DNA from: Megascapheus bottae
Taxonomy: Eukaryota > Chordata > Mammalia > Rodentia > Geomyidae
Direction: 5' to 3'
DNA: 64,000 nt
NCBI GenBank assembly: GCA_024803745.1
Contig: JANJXV010001745.1
Coordinates: 16,149 to 80,148, forward strand
Positions 23,849-35,756 of the stretch are shown here, piece by piece (position 1 is the stretch's first letter; the number at the start of each line of letters is the position of its first letter). A program made the position numbers and the translations under genes. The notes beneath the pieces were generated by a model that saw nothing but the letters and a program-made list of their open reading frames with translations, was not told the origin of the DNA and searched no databases.

Positions 23849-25390
23849 ATTATATTTTATCAATTGTTTTAGAATTGAAGTTTAGTCAGTCTCATTTGAA
23901 GTGATGTAAAACAGGCTCATAATTCTAATGGAGAAATTGTAATTTGTGAAGAACAGAAGAATATGGTGGAAAAGGTACCTGCACTCGAAACCATGACTTC
24001 ATGTCCTGGCTAATAATTAGGCTCTGGCATATTCTTCAGGCCAACTCATTTTCTTTCCTGAAAGTTGTTCTAAATCTTCAAACATCACCAAGTGATTGAG
24101 AGTGTTGGAGGAGAGTAACACATGGGAAGCAGAACCAGTTATTGCTTAAGGCAAGGAAACATCTTCCTCTTCCTGTCTTTTCTGCCTCTGCTATGTAGGG
24201 CTTATCAGAGTTGGAAAAAAGTATTTGCAGCAACTAAACTAAATTCCTGGTCTTTTTTCCAATGCTCTCATGTACACTTAATGTATACACTGAAATAAAA
24301 TCACAGGATTGTTAAGTAGATATAAGGCACAATCCTTGGGTCAATATAGATTTCTCAAAATCTAACAAAGAATTTCTTAGACACTCCCAAAATCCATATA
24401 TAAAATATTAAGGAGTTTTTGGTGACTAGTTTTTGAATTCTGCCTTTTCTCTAAAGCTTTTTTTTTGTTTTGTTTTGTGTTGTTGTGTTTTCTTGTTGTG
24501 TTGTTTTGTGCTGTTGGTGCTGTGGCATCTTTATTAGGTCCTAGGTATCTCTAGAAGGATGGTCAAATTCTTCACATGAATGCTTAAGAGCATGAGCATT
24601 AGGGAATTCTCAAACCAGGTTTATATCCTCTTTTCTGATGTCAATTTTTACCAAGCAGGTTAAATGACAGATTGCAAGTCACTGCACAAGCGAACAGAGT
24701 ATTTGAATACTGTGAAATGTGCCACTTGACAACTATTATTATTTGTTCCTGCATTAGCATTGGGTGATAAATATTGTTATAACATGGTATTTAAATATGT
24801 AAATGAATGGAGTAGAGTACAAGTGCTTAATGCAACCCTAGGATACCTTTACATTAATGGAAAAATAGTTCATACATCCCTAAGTGTATTTCAGTCAGAA
24901 CTACTTTTAGTGAAGATTTGGGGATTTTTTTGTTTCAATTATTTTTGTGGAAAAATATTTTTAAATTAATTCTGTTTGTATATTAACCTGGAAATTAATT
25001 GCCTTTATAGTATTTATCTACCAACTAATGGACTGTGGATTCATCTTTGGTGGAGAGTTTAATGCTCTATTCCCTCATAAGAAGAATTTATGCTTTTCCA
25101 GCATATGTATAATGTTTAAAGTTGGAAAATATGGGGCAAAATCACAGATTCTATCTCATTTTCCTTCTATTGCAGCCATACTTCCAGAATATTCTGTTCA
25201 CTGTCAACAGCAAAAAAAAGAAAGAAAGATAAAGATGACTTAAAGTTTTAGCAGATTACTAAATGTTACAGTCTGTTTAACTTGAGTACAGCTTTGCTGC
25301 AGGATGTTTCTACTTTTTCTGATGTGAGAAAAAGCTGTCACACTTGCAATGTCTTTCAATGACACTGAGGAGGTGACTTGTTTTGGTTTT
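23849..25390. other. Long SINE-poor AT-rich stretch
   Basis: About 1.5 kb without recognised SINE, L1 or gene. It contains a GTTTTGTTTTGTG-type run at 24,460-24,510 and short isolated frames with no resemblance to known proteins. Confidence 0.4.
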
Positions 25391-25582
25391 TTTTTGCCAG
25401 TCTGGGGCTTGAACTCAGGGCCTGAGCACTCTTCTTGCATTTTCTCAAGGCTAGCGCTCTAGCACTTATGCCACACACCATTTCCTTCATTTTCTATGTA
25501 TGTGTTATTGAGGAATCCAACCCAGGTCTTCGTGCATGCCACACAAGCACTCTACCAGGAGGCCAAACTCCCAGCCCCAGCA
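25391..25582 (-). repeat. Type 1 SINE
   Basis: Antisense, TTTTTTTTGCCAGTCTGGGG to CAGGAGGCCAAACTCCCAGC. Confidence 0.85.
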
Positions 25583-25596
25583 ACATTCTTTACTGG

Positions 25597-25842
25597 GGAA
25601 TTTTTTTGACAGTCATGGGACTCGAACTCTGCACCTGGGTGTTGTTCCTGAGCTCTTCAGTTCAAGAGTACCACTTTACTCATTCAACCACAACACCACT
25701 TCCAGTTTCAGGTGGCTCATGGTCTAACAAAGTCTACAAAAGTCTTACTGAAAGTATTACTTGAACTGGCTTGAACCACAATCCTCAGATCAAAGCCTCC
25801 TGAGTAGCTAGGATTGTAACGTTGCACCACCATGCCCAGCAT
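25597..25842 (-). repeat. Type 2 SINE
   Basis: Antisense, CAGTCATGGGACTCGAACTC to GTAGCTAGGATTGTAACG. Confidence 0.8.
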
Positions 25843-26107
25843 GGGAAAATTATTTTGGTGGCCTGTATCTGGCATCACATAAGCTCATGTAGAATTTGTG
25901 TGTGTTTTTTTTCTTTACCACCATTTTCAAGAAAATCTTAAACAGTACACTATGAGGTCTTATTGGATTTTGCTGAAAAGTTATAACATTTTCACATTTT
26001 TGTTTTGGTATTTTTGCAATTTTGGCTTCTGGGGTGGTATTGGGCCAGGACTAGGGATTGAACTTAGGACCTAGAGCATTAGATTAGATTTTTTTTGCTT
26101 AGAACTG

Positions 26108-26250
26108 TCAGTGGGGCTGGGAGTTGGCCTATTGATAGAGTGGTAGAGTGGTAGTGTGAGTAACCTTTGTGGTACTGAGGAATCGAAACCCAGGGCCTCC
26201 TGCATGCTAGGCAAGCACTTTACCACTAAGCCATATCAACCCCATTGACA
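26108..26250. repeat. Inverted pair of type 1 SINE heads
   Basis: A sense head (GGGGCTGGGAGTTGGCCTA, about 26,114-26,150) abuts an antisense head (GAGGAATCGAAACCC to TTACCACTAAGCC, to about 26,243), giving a possible hairpin. Confidence 0.65.
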
Positions 26251-26265
26251 GCCTTTTTTTGTTTT

Positions 26266-26438
26266 GTTTTGTTTTCCCAGTCCTGGGCATTGTCCTCAGG
26301 CTTTCTCAAGGCTAGAGCTCTACCACTTGAACCACAGTACCATTTCTGGCTTTTTGTATGTAGTGCAGAAGAATTGAACCTGGGACTTCATGCAGGCTAG
26401 GCAAGCACTCTACCACTAGGCTAAATTCCTGGCCCTGT
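26266..26438 (-). repeat. Type 1 SINE
   Basis: Antisense copy starting in TTTTGTTTTGTTTTG and ending CTACCACTAGGCTAAATTCC. Confidence 0.85.
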
Positions 26439-26641
26439 GTTTGTATTTTAAATGTGCAGTGGGGAATGTTTATGTATCTGGTGATCTTGAGGACGAATTT
26501 TACCTAGGACTTTTCACAGAGAGTTCTGCCCTGTACAGAATAGTTGAGACTAACTGTTAGGTAAATGAAATCAGCATCCCATCCATCTGCATCCCTCCCA
26601 AACATGTGCATATCCTCTATTGTCCTCAGGGTTAGCTTTTG

Positions 26642-26865
26642 GGTGTGTGAGCCAGTGCCGGGGCTTGATTCATGGCCTGGATGCTAACCCTTATAATTTT
26701 TATACAAAGATTAGGCCTCTGGCAAATTTAACCACAACTCAACGTTCTGGTTTTTTGCTGGTTAATTGAGGTAAGAGTCTTACAGAATTTATTGCATAGC
26801 TGATTTTGAACTGGAATCCTCAGATCTCAGCTTATCTTGAGTACCTATGATTACAGTACTTTTAC
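26642..26865 (-). repeat. Type 2 SINE
   Basis: Antisense diverged copy: GTGCCGGGGCTTGATTCATG to CTCAGATCTCAGCTTATC. Confidence 0.75.
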
Positions 26866-27159
26866 AAACTGTATGTTCATATGCATCTCTTCTGATCCAA
26901 ACACTCATTGTTCAATCTAACTGACAAGATGTAGGAAAGATGATTGACTGTATAATTTACCAAATGGGCTTCTAGTGAGTACATATTTCCACTTCCACTC
27001 TGAAGCCAAGGAAATGTTTCTGATACGTATTTCAACTATCCCCAAAAGAGTAAATAATGTGTGAGTACGTTTGCTAGTATTTCAGATAGAGATGGTCTTA
27101 GGTGTTTGGAACTTGGTGGGCAGAGTGCATCAGCTGGGTTTTGGGCACAGAGCTGATGT

Positions 27160-27265
27160 TTCAGACAGGAAGATTTTCATCCCAGACATAGTTTGAATCC
27201 AGATCCTCAGATTTCAGGCCTTGAGTAGCTAGGATTACAAGTGTGAGCTGCCAGCACCGGCTGGT
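27160..27265 (-). repeat. Type 2 SINE, left half
   Basis: CAGATCCTCAGATTTCAGGC and GAGTAGCTAGGATTACAAG. Confidence 0.7.
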
Positions 27266-27983
27266 TCATTTTGGAAACCTTAATTGCTTCTCATTTGTTG
27301 CTTTTTCTTTCTTGGAAGATTGATCTAAGTTGGCTGTTTGTACATCACGATAAAGTGATTTGTATAATGCTTCTTAGCTTCTGGAATTGTTAATATTTGT
27401 TTCACCAGCACTGTATAAATGAAGGTGATTTAAAGCCAGTAGTATTTTCCTTCTGATATGTAGGGCAACTTACTTATATCATTTATCCTTGCCTTTGCTT
27501 TCCAAAAGCAAGCAGCCTGATTCGGTAAAACCCTACTTCATGAGAATATTACAGTTAGAAGCTATCATCTTCACACTTCAGAATAGTCCCTGCTTTTATA
27601 AACTTATGTTACAATATTAGGTAGAAGAATGGTGACTGTTAGTTTCATAACTATTCCATAGGTTTTACTCTTTAAGGATCATTAACTCAAGAAGGTATTA
27701 AATACATTCAGGTAATAGTGGAAAGTGGCTTCTACTGATTTAATGTGTGTGTAGATAATAATCAGATTTCTTAGGATTACTAAAATGATTTCTTTAAATT
27801 TTCAGTACTAGACTGCTAAGCTAAGTGGGAGGAGATAATAACGATGCTGAAATTCTAGGAATCAAGTATGAAGCAGAATTTCAGGGGACAGCATTTGCTA
27901 GGGATATAATTTCTAAGACCATGTCAAGTATATTGAACTAAAACACCAAATGATGGAGGACTCAGCGTCACATTTTGTTTATT
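27266..27983. other. Unassigned AT-rich sequence
   Basis: No gene or repeat recognised. Confidence 0.4.
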
Positions 27984-28210
27984 TTATGCCAGTCTTAGGT
28001 TGAACCCAGGGCCTGGGAACTGTCCTTGAATGTTTTTTTTTTTGCTTATGGCTAGTGTTCTACCACTTGATCCACAGCTCCACTTCCAGATTTTTGGTAG
28101 TTAACTGTAAATCAGAATCTCATGGAATTTTTTTGGGCTGGATTCAAACCTGATCCTGAGACATCAGTCTCCTGTGTAGATAGGATTCCAAGTGTTAGCC
28201 CCCAGAGACT
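27984..28210 (-). repeat. Type 2 SINE
   Basis: Antisense, CAGTCTTAGGTTGAACCCAG to GTAGATAGGATTCCAAG. Confidence 0.75.
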
Positions 28211-28237
28211 GGCTGGTATCATTCGTGTATATATATA

Positions 28238-28475
28238 TAGTCAGTCGTGATACTTGAACTCTGGGTCTGGGCCTGGGTGTTGTCTCTGAGCACTTCAGCT
28301 CAAGGCTACCACCCTACCCCTTGAGCCATAGAGACACATCTGGTTTTCTAGTGCTTAATTGGAGATAAGAGTCTCATGAATTTCAGTGCCAAGGCTGGCT
28401 TTGAACTGATATCCTCAGTTCTCAGCCTGCTGAGTAGCTACGATTACCGGTGTGAGCCACCATGACTGGCTAAAT
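28238..28475 (-). repeat. Type 2 SINE
   Basis: Antisense, well preserved, CAGTCGTGATACTTGAACTC to GTGTGAGCCACCATGACTGG. Confidence 0.85.
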
Positions 28476-28484
28476 TATTTTTAA

Positions 28485-28850
28485 GTAATTTCTTTAAGTT
28501 GATATACAGATAGTATACAATTACATAAGCAATGAGTAGATGTCTTGAGGAGATTGTTACCCCCTCCCTCATTTTTCTCTCTTTTCCAACCCGCAGCTGA
28601 GGGAGTACAGGTTGTACAATTCATTTCCATTCAATGTCTTGTAAGTATGACTTCTGAATTGGATCACCCTTCATTCTTTGTTTTTACCTTTTTATTATAC
28701 ACTTTTCCTTCCCTAAATGAGATAAACCTATATAAAAGACACAGGGTACCCAAATCAATCACAGTGACTACAGAGGCTAAAACTAAAGGGAAAAAGAACA
28801 AAAGAGGTAAAAATCAAATAAAAAGAAAGAACATCATACAGTACCTTAGA
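28485..28850 (-). mobile_element. L1 3' untranslated region fragment
   Basis: Resembles the start of the L1 at 30,305 and the piece at 32,670 (pyrimidine-rich CCCCCTCCCTCATTTTTCTC after a TACA/ATTACA segment). The 116-codon open frame here is within this repeat. Confidence 0.5.
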
Positions 28851-28886
28851 AGCAACAACATCAAAAACAAAACAAAACAAAAAACC

Positions 28887-29040
28887 TTGGGCTGAAAATG
28901 TAGCACAGAGATAGAGTGCTTGTCTAGCGTGTATGAAACCCTGGATTTCATTCTTCAGCACCACATAAACAGAAAAGCTAGATGTGCCACTGTGGCTCAA
29001 GTGGTAGATTGCTAACCTTGAGCGCAGAGTGTCTCAAACT
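28887..29040 (+). repeat. Type 1 SINE
   Basis: TGGGCTGAAAATGTAGCACAG, GCACCACATAAACAG, CTGTGGCTCAAGTGGTAG. Confidence 0.8.
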
Positions 29041-29137
29041 CATGAAACTCTTTGATTGTCACATTTAAATCAGGCTTCAAAACTTTGCTAGGAACCAGTT
29101 ATGTGATTTGGAAAAAAGTACAGTTTTCAAAAAATCA

Positions 29138-29335
29138 CTAGCCAGGCGCTGACGGGTCACAATTGTCATTCTAGCTAGCCAGGGAGATGGTGGTTCAAAG
29201 CCATTGCAGGCATAAAAAAAAACTAAGTGGATCTGTGGCTGAAACTAGCACAGCAGTAGCCTTGAGGAAAAAGAACTCAGAGACTTTGCCCAGGTCCAAA
29301 GTTCAAGCTCCCAAGAATGAAAAAAAAAAACAAAC
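29138..29335 (+). repeat. Type 2 SINE, internally deleted
   Basis: AGCCAGGCGCTGACGGGTC..GAGATGGTGGTTCAAAGCC with a CAA/AAC-rich tail. Confidence 0.7.
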
Positions 29336-29734
29336 AACAACAACAACAACAAAATAACCCGGATACCGGATACCTCATTTTAGAAAGTGTATCTAGATAT
29401 CTCAGCAGATTTTTCCTAATCTTTCCTCATTTATCTCATAGAACCACATAATCTTGAGCCACATCTAAGAGCCTGCTTTGTGCTTAATAAATTCATTCCA
29501 CATACTCCAGTAGTATCTGAACAGCTAACAGCCACTTACCAATGCTTTATTCTACATTTAGGCCAGTAATGTCTTTATACCATCTACATAGTCAGCTATA
29601 TCATCGTTCTACATGAATCATTGATTGTAGAACACTCAGAATACTAAACAGTTGTTATAAGACCCCTTGATTCATTAAGAAAAATTCTGTACCACTTAGA
29701 GCAAATCCAATAATGGTCTTTACCTCCAGCCTCT
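29336..29734. other. Unassigned sequence
   Basis: No gene or repeat recognised. Confidence 0.4.
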
Positions 29735-30181
29735 TTTTTTAAAAGATTTTATTAACATTGATTTTTACATCATATTTCAAATATCATGTTCAACAAACAA
29801 GTATTCAAGAAGTTGGTCTATATACAATCACTGGCACATACATTTTAGAATATAGTTAAAATTAAACTGAGTCCTTGTATGTCATAAATACATTTTAATC
29901 TATGTAATAAAAAACATGTCTATAGAGTATATAGTCAATCAGATTTTTTATGTCTATGTAGTTATGTTTATATCTGCAAGACTATGTCCATGAACTTGGG
30001 TACCCAACTATTGAGTCATCCCTTTTGTACTGTTTGAAACTAATATCCATATATTGAGGATACTATGTGCCTTTTGTTCCTTTGGTACTGACTTATCTCA
30101 CTCAACATGATTCGCTCTAATTTCATCCACCTCCATGAGAATCCCATTATTTTATCTTGTCTGTTGGCTATGTAGAATTCT

Positions 30182-30221
<40 letters not shown>

Positions 30222-30300
30222 TATTACATTTTTTGTATCTACTCATTAGCAGTAGGGCATCTGGTTGTTTCCATCATCTGGCCTCGTTTTTTACAGATTT
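29735..30300 (-). mobile_element. Older L1 3' end
   Basis: Antisense L1: the text TTCATCCACCTCCATGAGAATC, GGCTATGTAGAATTCTATTG and CATCTGGTTGTTTCCATC corresponds to the 3' end of ORF2 and beyond. It is interrupted by a GT microsatellite at 30,184-30,221. Confidence 0.75.
30184..30221. repeat. (GT)n microsatellite
   Basis: About 18 GT units inside the older L1. Confidence 0.95.
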
Positions 30301-30304
30301 TTTT

Positions 30305-31480
30305 TGTAGTCTCTTTTTTTATTGTTACGGAAATGTACAGAGGAGTTACAATTACATTTACAGGTAGTGGGTTGCATTACTTTTCACACATTGATACCCC
30401 TCCTCATGGTTTTGTCCCTAGTTCCCCCTCCCCACCCCTTCCCAATCATCTTGTTTTCCCCCTTCCCTTTACTATTTCAATTAAACAAATAACATATATA
30501 CAATTAGCCAGGTAACAAAGTCAGATACAGTAACAATATGAGATTTACCAAAGGGCAAAAAAAGAGATGAGAAATAACATAGTAGATTAAGGATAACAAT
30601 CACAAAGGTTAAGAACAACGATGACACAAGATATAGCTCTTGTTCCCATATCCTAGAGATCCTTTCATTTAGTCTCATCCTATATGACCTTATATACCTA
30701 GGTTTTTGAGTTATTGTAATCCTCTGCTAGGAGAGTCCTAGATGTGTACTAATTATTACAAATGAGGGAAACCATTGAGCTTATGTTCCTTTGGGTCTGG
30801 CTTACTTCACTTAATATGACTTTTTCCAAGACTTTCTACTTCCTTACAAATGGGGCGATGTCATTCTTTCTGATGGCAGCATATAATTCCATTGTGTATA
30901 AGTAACACATTTTCTTGCTTCAGTCATCTACTGAGTGGCATCTGGTTTGGTTCCATATCTTTGCTATGGTAAATAGTGCTGCAGTGAGCATCGTTGAGCA
31001 TCGTTGTGCTAGTGGCTTTAGTATGTCCTTGTTTCTGGACAATTGGGTAGATGCCAAGTAGTGGAATTGCTGGGTCATAGGGGAGCTCTATGTTTAGTGT
31101 TTTGAGGACCCACCACACTGCTTTCCCTAGTGGTTGAAGGAGTTTACACTCACACCAACAGTATAGTAGTGATCCACCCTGTTCACATCCCCGCCAGCAT
31201 CTCTTATTAGATTTCTTGATAATGGCCATTCTGACTGCAGTGAAGTGGAATCTCAAAGTTGTTTTGATTTTCATTTCTCTTATTGCTAGAGATATGGAGC
31301 ATTTCTTCATGTGTCCAAAGCCCATTTTAATTTTTTCTTCAGAGAATACTCGTTTGCAATTATTTAGCCCACCTTTTAATGGGATGGTTGTTTCTTTGAA
31401 GATTTGTTTTGGAGACATTCAATATTTTTTGCTCTAGATATATTTTAGATAACTACATATCTTTTGTACAAAAAAGATTG
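30305..31480 (-). mobile_element. L1 3' end, younger insertion
   Basis: Antisense copy running from a T-rich 3' end through the 3' untranslated region to ORF2. The minus-strand frame at 31,418-30,924 retains FLGHMKKCSISLAIREMKIK-like text, then CWRGCEQGGSLLYCWCECK, the cysteine-rich C-terminal motif of L1 ORF2, and ELPYDPAIPLLGIYP. 5'-truncated near 31,480. Confidence 0.85.
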
Positions 31481-31482
31481 GA

Positions 31483-31622
31483 AGCCGGGCATGGTGGCTC
31501 ACACCTTATTCTCAGCTACTTAGGAGGCTCAGAGCTGAGGATCACAGATCAAAGCCAACCAGGCCACTAAAGTTTGTGAGATCAAACTCTGTGAACAAAC
31601 AATGACTTTAAGAGGAATCTCA
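31483..31622 (+). repeat. Type 2 SINE, left part
   Basis: AGCCGGGCATGGTGGCTCAC..GCTGAGGATCACAG, truncated before the right half. Confidence 0.8.
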
Positions 31623-31623
31623 C

Positions 31624-31825
31624 TGGGCGTGGGAATGTAGCCTAATGGTAGAGTGCTCATCTAGAATACATGAAGCCCTAGGTTTAATTCACCGGTACTG
31701 CATACTCACAAAAAAGCTGGAAGTGGCGCTGTGTCTCAAGTGGCAGGGCACTCGCCTTGGGCAAGCGAGTCCAATGATAATATCTGGGCCCTGAGTCCAA
31801 GCCCCAGGACTGGCAAAAAGAAAAA
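31624..31825 (+). repeat. Type 1 SINE
   Basis: GTGGGAATGTAGCCTAATGG to GTCCAAGCCCCAGGACTGGC and an A-rich tail. Confidence 0.85.
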
Positions 31826-31924
31826 AAAGAGCAATGTCACTTAAGTAAAGAGGAATATACCCTATCTTTATACAGACTGAAATATTCATTAAGAAATTAG
31901 AAAGTATGTATAAAATGCATAATT

Positions 31925-32020
31925 TCTTTTGTGTGTTGGCACTGGGTCTTCAACTGAGTGCCTCAGCTCTATCCTTGACCTTTCCTGCTCAAGGCTAGCA
32001 CTCTACCAATTCAGCCCCAA
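31925..32020 (-). repeat. Type 2 SINE fragment
   Basis: GGCACTGGGTCTTCAACTGA to GCTAGCACTCTACCAATTC. Confidence 0.6.
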
Positions 32021-32221
32021 ATCAACTACCTTCAACTGAGATATAAGCAATGAACATTTCAGGGTGTTTCATGAAAAAGATTTTTACAAATTGAAAGTTT
32101 CAACACAGTCTTATTTTAGTATCAATGTTGAGGTGGGAAGAGATAGAGAAAGTGAAATATTTCCTGATCCCCATAGAGAAGAAACTCAGCGGAACAGCTC
32201 TTGTCTGCAGGCTTCCTTGTG

Positions 32222-32335
32222 AGTTTTGTTTGCTTGTTTGATTTTTGTCAATTGTGGGACTTGAAGTCTGGGCCTGGGCACTGTCCCACTCTTGAAGCTA
32301 GAATTACAGAGATGTGCCACGATACTGGCATGTCA
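32222..32335 (-). repeat. Type 2 SINE, deleted
   Basis: TTGTGGGACTTGAAGTCTGG joined to GAATTACAGAGATGTGCCAC. Confidence 0.6.
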
Positions 32336-32436
32336 TTATCAAAGTAAATATTTTTTCTATTTTATTCTTCTATTGTTGATGGCTTTTCTTCTTAGTGTAC
32401 ATATGTCTTACATATTTTGTCAAAAACTTCCTTCCC

Positions 32437-32650
32437 ACTGGGGCTGTGAGTTTAGCCTAGTGGAAGAGTTCTTGCATAGCATGAACATAGACCCAGGTTC
32501 AATTCCTCAGCACAACATAAATGGAAAAGAAAAGACAAAAGTGATGCTGTGACACATGTGATAGTGCTCTAGCCTTAAGAAAAAAACAAAAACAAAAACA
32601 AGGACAGTGCTCAGGCCCTGAGTCTAAGCCCAGGACTGGCAAAAAATTCT
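32437..32650 (+). repeat. Type 1 SINE
   Basis: GGGGCTGTGAGTTTAGCCTAG, GGTTCAATTCCTCAGC, AGCCCAGGACTGGC. Confidence 0.85.
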
Positions 32651-32669
32651 CCCAAAGTAGATTTTTAAA

Positions 32670-32830
32670 ATTTTTATACTTTTTTGATTTTGTTGTCAAG
32701 GTGATATGCAAAGAGATTGCTGTTATATATGTAATGAGTATATTTATTGGAAACACTGTTACCTCCCCTCCATTTCTCTCTCTTTCCCTTCTCCCAAAGT
32801 CATAAATTTCATTTCCAACAAATGTATTTG
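32670..32830 (-). mobile_element. L1 3' untranslated region fragment
   Basis: Resembles 28,500-28,650 (TATGTAATGAGTATATT, then a CCTCCATTTCTCTCTC pyrimidine stretch). Confidence 0.45.
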
Positions 32831-33354
32831 TATTTTCATTATTGAAAACAATATTTTGTGACGTGTTGAAATAAATGATATAGGCAGATATCATTTATTA
32901 AAATGGATTACTTGAACTCTAAAATACACATTCAAGGTATCTTTTCTGAAAAAATTGTACTAATGCTATAAAACTAATAAAAATAAAAAGAATTTTGTTA
33001 TTAATTTCTTAAGTTTTGCCTTTACCATTATTACAGTAAGCATACTGTTTATGGTATTAATACAGACAGGTATTAAGGTTTTCTTTTATAGGTGCAGGCC
33101 AGTCTGGATTTTACCCCACCTGGGACCTATGTGTCTGAGAGCTCACGTTGTAGGTGAAAAGTAAAACATAGTATAATAACGACAGAAGAATTGTACACCA
33201 TAATATTAACAATGAGAGTTTAATAGTTAGAAAAGTAAAAGCAATGAACACTTGACACCCATCATGAGAGCAAGGTAAAGAGAAGGGGGCAGGGAAGATC
33301 TAAATCCAGACTGCTCTCCAAGTTGCCTTCAGGCAGTAATTCTACCTCAGAGTC
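32831..33354. other. Unassigned sequence
   Basis: AT-rich, no recognised repeat. It would be the 3' flank of the minus-strand open frame that ends at 33,355. No convincing AATAAA was found on that strand. Confidence 0.4.
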
Positions 33355-33889
33355 CTAAGAAGGGTTCGCCTTCTCATAAGGAAACAGAACCTTCTTCCTG
33401 AGTGAAGAGGGGGGAGATACTAGATTGTCTACTGGAGACTGCTTCTCCTGAGGTGAGACAGATGGGTCTGGATATTCTGCGAGGATCGATTCGTTTTCCT
33501 CCAGTAAATCTAGTATTGAGACTGTACTTACTGCTTCAACCGCACATAAGCTGGGAACACTTTCCATGAGCCCAGCCGGTGGCCCTTTAACCTGCACAGT
33601 AAGTGGAGTGTTGCTCTGACTCACGTGGACTGACTCTGAGTGCACTGTGAAAGCAAAGGGAAGGAAATGTGCCTCCTTTTTTTCTTCCTCCAGAATATCT
33701 GCATGTTCAACTGTGTCACATGTGGGGTTCATTGCACAAGCTATATCCACAGGACTGCAAACCTGTTTGGTGTTTTCTACAGAAGGCCCATGCTTTCTGG
33801 AGTGCAGTGATGATTCTGAGTCTCCATCAGTCACCAGTTCCACCGGTGGGTTTTTCATCTGGAGTTCAGGAGAAGCTCTTCTACTAAAC
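33355..33889 (-). CDS. Unidentified minus-strand open exon
   Basis: A 178-codon frame stays open from a possible acceptor (TTTTAATTCTTAG) at 33,890 to a stop at 33,355. It begins FSRRASPELQMKNPPVELVT and ends KKVLFPYEKANPS. It is hydrophilic, rich in Ser, Pro, Glu and Val, with an acidic patch (DILEEEKKEA) and the segment STVSILDLLEENESILAEYP. It has no signal peptide or membrane segment and no SINE or L1 text. I do not recognise it. It lies 2.3 kb downstream, in transcription sense, of the broken RasGEF-N-like exon at 36,214, so it might be a linker or terminal exon of the same gene. That is inference. Length and composition make a chance frame unlikely but not impossible. Confidence 0.4.
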
Positions 33890-34711
33890 CTAAGAATTAA
33901 AATAGGTAAAGTATTCTAAGAGTGAACTCTGCAAGCTGAAGTGTCACTCAGCTTCCATGAGGCTCTAATGGAGGAAGCTGTAGAATTAGAGTTTGGACTG
34001 AACATTGAGGAGATGTACGGTCTTTCTAATGAGTGCTTATGCCTGAGTCATTTCAAACAGAGAACAGACATTACCTGGCTGACACCACCCATGAAGGGAA
34101 ATTTGCCAAGCTGGGGAGAAGTAAGCGCAAACCAGTACCTATACCAGGTGAGCTTCCTACTCACAGGCTCTGAGACATCCACACCAGGTCTTCTTCTTTT
34201 TTTGGTCTTACTGGTCAGGCATTCTTCCCCTACTCAAAAGGGATGTGTAAGTGGAAGAGCAGCTCTGAGGCCTGCATGTGGACCTCATATAGAGTCTAAG
34301 TTGTGTCATGGTGTGGCAGTTCTTGAGCTCATAGAAATCACTGGAGTAGAAGTCCATCCACATCGTTGAAGATGGACCACAGGATGCTGCGGGCTCACTG
34401 GGGACAACTAAAATGGGAACCTTCTCTCTCCATTCTTAGTCTTCTACTAAAGCCCCTTTCTTGCAGGACTCTAATGCTGTGGCTGTCCTGCAGGGATGCG
34501 CACTTGGATGCTGGGAGGAGGGAAGACACACCAGAGAACAGGATGATTTTACACCCCACTTTCAGAAGCTTCTTAGAGACAATCCTCCAAAATGCTCAAT
34601 GTCATAGACAATGAGAAGGTTGTTTCCTCACGGGATCTGACTTTCTGCACAGAGCTGTAATCCATGAGAGTCCACACTCACAATCACACCCACAACTCCG
34701 TTATGTATTAG
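33890..34711. other. Sequence with weak exon-like signals
   Basis: A plus-strand frame at 33,941-34,161 ends at CTATACCAG|GTGAGC, a good donor-like site, but no protein family is recognised. Open frames also occur at 34,366-34,614. No function is assigned. Confidence 0.3.
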
Positions 34712-34915
34712 TTTTTTGGTGGTCGTGGGGCTTGAACTTAGGGCCTGGCCACTGTCCTTGGGCTTTTTCCTCAAAGCTAGCAATCTGCCACTTGACCCAT
34801 AGCACTACTTCCAGCATGTGTTTTTTCTTTCTATGTTTGTGGTACTGAGCAATCAAACCTGGACCTCGGTGCATGCTACCCAAGCACTCTACTACTAGGC
34901 CAAACCCCGGGGGAC
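34712..34915 (-). repeat. Type 1 SINE
   Basis: Antisense, GTCGTGGGGCTTGAACTTAG to CTACTACTAGGCCAAACCCC. Confidence 0.85.
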
Positions 34916-35035
34916 CTACAACTGTATTATCTAACATCAACTGAAGTTCCAACCTAAAGACCTGGTGGAAATCACAAGTGATGTGCAAAAAAGAAAATTG
35001 TGTTTTGATTAGATGCCTCAAAAATACCCAGTTTT

Positions 35036-35275
35036 TTAGGCGGGCATGGTGGCTTATGCCTACAAGTCTAACTACTATAGATGCTGAGATGTGAGGAAGG
35101 AAGGTCACAGCCAGCTCAGGCAAAAAAGACTGTGAGAATCTTACCCCAATTAACCACCAAAAAAACGGAATTAGTGCTGTGGTTCAAGGGATAGAGTGAT
35201 AGCATTGAGCTGAAGAGCTCAGTGACACCACACAGGCCCAGAATTTAAAATCTCATAACCAATAAAAAATATACC
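35036..35275 (+). repeat. Type 2 SINE
   Basis: TTAGGCGGGCATGGTGGCTT to CAGAATTTAAAATCTCATAACC. Confidence 0.85.
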
Positions 35276-35539
35276 CAGTTTTACATGACAGATATTCTAT
35301 TTCTGCGTAACCCCACTTATTTCTTTACTTGCTAATATTTTTCCCAGTTACGGTGCATGGGTCTGTAGCAATGGAAGGAGAGAAGGAAGTCAACTATATG
35401 GTTTTCCAATGTGGAGCTAACAAGACAAGTACAGGGCTAACTAAATCCCGGGCAGGAATATAAAGCTACCCAAGTGAGATATGTCTATAGGTTAATGAAA
35501 ATTCTGCTAAGAGGCCTCTGTGCATCTGTCCAAAGTAAA
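35276..35539. other. Unassigned sequence
   Basis: No gene or repeat recognised. Confidence 0.4.
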
Positions 35540-35756
35540 TGCACCAATGGCTCATGCCTCTCATCTTAGCAACTCAGTACGCTGAGATCTGAGGATCACA
35601 GTTGGAAGCCAGTCTAGTGAGGAAAAGTTTAAAGGCACTTGTTTTCAATTAGGCAGCAAAAAGCCAAAACTGGACCGATGGCTCAAATGGTAAAATGGTA
35701 ATCATTGAAAACCAAAGGGATGGCACTCAGCCCTGGGTTCAAGTTCAATTGCCAGC
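35540..35756 (+). repeat. Type 2 SINE at duplication edge
   Basis: CCAATGGCTCATGCCTCTCATC to GGTTCAAGTTCAATTGCCAGC. It ends where homology to copy A begins. Confidence 0.8.

Noticed and set aside
28545..28895. 116-codon plus-strand frame
   Set aside because: Falls in an L1 3' untranslated region fragment and A-rich SINE boundary.
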